DNA of 5,633 bases from Globobulimina sp. (taxonomy: Eukaryota > Foraminifera > Rotaliida): NCBI GenBank assembly GCA_003354225.1, contig PIVH01000484.1, positions 1 to 5,633 of the forward strand, read 5' to 3'. The notes under the pieces are model-generated. The model worked only from the letters and a program-made list of their open reading frames with translations, was not told the DNA's origin and did not search any database. A program made the position numbers and the translations under genes. Below are positions 4,208 through 5,633 of this stretch, piece by piece (position 1 is the first letter of the stretch; the number at the start of each line of letters is the position of its first letter).

Positions 4208-4813
4208 ATGGACACCTTAGATAAATATAAATTAGAACATTCTAAAAAATTTAAAAAAACATTAACAATTATTAAGAATATTAAAAAAAAATACTATGTA
4301 ACAATGTTACACGGAATGGAAATGAGTTATAGTATACAAGGATTAGAAAATCCAACGCTAAAATCTATTGGTTTCACTTTTGATTTTTTTGCAGATATAA
4401 TGAATAGTTTAAAAGAAGAAGAAGAAAATAAATATGGTAATTATGAAAAATACCATGAAGAAATAATATATTATATACGAAAACAATTCGTTCATATATT
4501 TTCAAGTTATTTTGGTCTTCATTCATACATTGATAAAAATAACTATTTAGTATTAGATATATATATTAAACAATATCATTTTAAAGAATATCGTAATTTA
4601 GTTAAAGAATATGAAGAATATTTTGAGAAAAAATATTTTGAGAATGATTTAAAAAATAATTATAAACATTTAAATGTAAATGAATTAAAACAACAATGTA
4701 AAGAAAAAAAAATTAAAGGTTATTCAAAATATAAAAAACAAGAATTAATAGAATTATTATTAATAAATGAAACTGAGTTTGAAATAGATACTGATTTCTT
4801 AAATTATTATTAA
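4208..4813 (+). CDS. SAP-domain protein, 201 aa
   Basis: The N-terminal 150 residues are not recognised. They are Lys/Tyr/Glu-rich with likely helices, including an acidic run at 69-73 and a hydrophobic LHSYIDKNNYLVLDIYI stretch (104-120). Residues about 154-185 match a SAP motif: HLNVNELKQQCKEKKI, then the KGYSKYKKQELIELLL turn and second helix. SAP domains are helix-extended-loop-helix DNA- or RNA-binding modules seen in SAF-A, Acinus and PIAS, and frequently in giant-virus proteins. Placement between two AT-hook/Cys-His-type proteins under identical promoters suggests a joint role on nucleic acid. A 15-nt direct repeat near 4619-4648 gives the YFEKKYFEN sequence. The gene ends only 23 nt before the next ATG, so its 3' end overlaps that gene's promoter, and no 3' hairpin is seen in the gap. 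Confidence 0.85.
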   Translation: MDTLDKYKLEHSKKFKKTLTIIKNIKKKYYVTMLHGMEMSYSIQGLENPTLKSIGFTFDFFADIMNSLKEEEENKYGNYEKYHEEIIYYIRKQFVHIFSSYFGLHSYIDKNNYLVLDIYIKQYHFKEYRNLVKEYEEYFEKKYFENDLKNNYKHLNVNELKQQCKEKKIKGYSKYKKQELIELLLINETEFEIDTDFLNYY

Positions 4814-4817
4814 ATAA

Positions 4818-4836
4818 AATATTTACATATAATATA
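4818..4836 (+). promoter_or_regulatory. Late-type promoter of the second Cys/His gene
   Basis: The third exact copy of AATATTTACATATAATATA. It abuts the ATG at 4837 and starts 4 nt after the stop of the SAP gene. Confidence 0.6.
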
Positions 4837-5346
4837 ATGGATACTTGTGGAATTAATGTAGGGAAAGATGTAAAGAATATAATTTATATTTATTTATATG
4901 AAATGATAGATTGTGGAAAAAAACTTAATTTAGATGAAACTTGTTTAGCAATTTTGAAAAGTGGTAATAAAAAAGGAGAAAAATGCAATAGGATAAATTG
5001 TAAATATCACATGAATTACAAACGAAAAATACAAAAATTATTAATATTAAGAAGAGCTTTAAAACCATATAACAAAAATAGTTTAGATATAATATTTGGT
5101 GGTAGGTCTAATAATAAATGCTTGAAATCAGTTTGTCAATATCATGGATATTATGGAATGAAACCAAGAATATTAAAAAAAAGAGGAAGAAAAAAGAAAA
5201 GTGAAAAATTAAAATGTAGTTTAAATGAATTAAAATTAACTCAACTGCGTGAGACTAGATTTGGTGGTAAATGTATAATAGTTTATTTACCAATTGACAT
5301 AAGAATGTATGAGTTTAGAATAAGTAGACCACTAATTATGAGTTAA
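4837..5346 (+). CDS. Small Cys/His (zinc-ribbon-like) basic protein, 169 aa, paralogue of the 157-aa protein
   Basis: The start MDTCGINVGKDVKNIIYIYL differs from the 157-aa paralogue at only two of 20 residues. Conserved ligands are C36, C50, C55 and H58 with the GNKKG turn (43-47), and the second half-set C95-x4-C100-QYH103. Likely zinc binding is inferred from the pattern. The canonical AT-hook (RGRP core) of the paralogue is missing, but the basic block KKRGRKKKSEK (114-124) remains and could still contact DNA. After the shared LNELK (129-133) it carries a unique tail of about 36 residues ending in PLIMS, where the paralogue has RNQI repeats. The DNA of the 5' third is more alike than the middle, which suggests either gene conversion or selection on the Cys/His part. 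No known enzyme motif is seen. Confidence 0.85.
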   Translation: MDTCGINVGKDVKNIIYIYLYEMIDCGKKLNLDETCLAILKSGNKKGEKCNRINCKYHMNYKRKIQKLLILRRALKPYNKNSLDIIFGGRSNNKCLKSVCQYHGYYGMKPRILKKRGRKKKSEKLKCSLNELKLTQLRETRFGGKCIIVYLPIDIRMYEFRISRPLIMS

Positions 5347-5373
5347 ACTTATCTTTAAATCATATTTTTATTA

Positions 5374-5412
5374 TTAATTTTTTAAATCAATTGAAATGTT
5401 TTAAAAAATTAA
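5374..5412. terminator. Shared 3'-end hairpin between convergent genes
   Basis: TTAATTTTTTAAA (5374-5386) pairs exactly with TTTAAAAAATTAA (5400-5412) over a 13-nt loop that itself contains the palindrome TCAATTGA. It lies between the stops of the plus-strand gene ending at 5346 and the minus-strand gene ending at 5439. As a palindrome it can fold in both transcripts. Confidence 0.6.
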
Positions 5413-5438
5413 ATAAAACTTTAAATAAAAATTATTCA

Positions 5439-5633
5439 TTAAACGTCATAGCATTCCATTTTGTGTTTATCAATTATATCAGTTAGTTTTTTGATATCTT
5501 TTTCTTTAATAAAGGTTTCCATATCCTCATAAAACTTATCAATATCTTTATTGAAACTGCTATTTATAAACCAGTCATGTGGTGTATCTTTACAATTATT
5601 ATCGTAATATTGATCAATAGTATATTCTTCAAG
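5439..5633 (-). CDS. Unrecognised protein, C-terminal fragment (runs off right edge)
   Basis: The minus strand is open from the right edge for 64 codons to TAA at 5439-5441. The composition is Asp/Lys/Ile-rich and mostly helical in appearance, with a DTPHDWF segment early and a charged KEKDIKKLTDIIDKHK stretch near the end; the last residues are MECYDV. The frame is far longer than expected by chance in DNA this AT-rich and lies just beyond a shared terminator hairpin, so it is probably a real gene end. The family cannot be named from this fragment. Confidence 0.6.
   Translation of the reverse strand, partial: LEEYTIDQYYDNNCKDTPHDWFINSSFNKDIDKFYEDMETFIKEKDIKKLTDIIDKHKMECYDV

Overview
The window looks like part of a large AT-rich DNA virus genome of the mimivirus/klosneuvirus kind (Nucleocytoviricota, Imitervirales). 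The evidence is compact intronless genes on both strands, very AT-rich intergenic DNA, long AT hairpins after genes that resemble the mimivirus mRNA 3'-end signals, an AAAATTGA box like the mimivirus early promoter, and a DUF2828-type protein. Small Cys/His, AT-hook and SAP proteins also fit. No hallmark gene (capsid, polymerase, packaging ATPase) is present, so the assignment is an inference from style.

Left part (1-1210, minus strand): the first 21 codons of a DnaQ/RNase T-like 3'-5' exonuclease, then two small unrecognised genes (110 and 152 aa) that appear to be distant paralogues. A 240-bp divergent spacer with nested inverted repeats (1211-1450) separates them from the plus-strand genes.

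Middle (1451-3649): a 490-aa protein with a helical DUF2828 N-terminus and a C-terminal von Willebrand A domain with an intact MIDAS motif. This layout resembles that of the Ro60/TROVE RNA-binding proteins. Directly behind it lies about 600 nt with no gene. It is richer in G+C than the other spacers and full of potential stems, and it carries three copies of a 27-nt repeat made of a perfectly conserved hairpin followed by CAGCAAA. It ends in a GC-rich hairpin, a T7 run and a 12-bp perfect AT palindrome. I read it as a candidate structured noncoding RNA or a long structured 3' UTR. A Ro-like protein gene next to a structured RNA recalls bacterial Rsr/Y-RNA loci, and this is the most interesting possibility in the window.

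Right part (3650-5346, plus strand): a duplicated cluster of two paralogous small Cys/His proteins with basic, AT-hook-like tails, flanking a SAP-domain protein. All three genes have the same 19-nt promoter element immediately before the start codon, and the first two also share a near-identical 80-nt hairpin-plus-promoter cassette. They are probably co-expressed nucleic-acid-binding proteins. A 13-bp hairpin separates this cluster from the 3' end of an unrecognised minus-strand gene that runs off the right edge.
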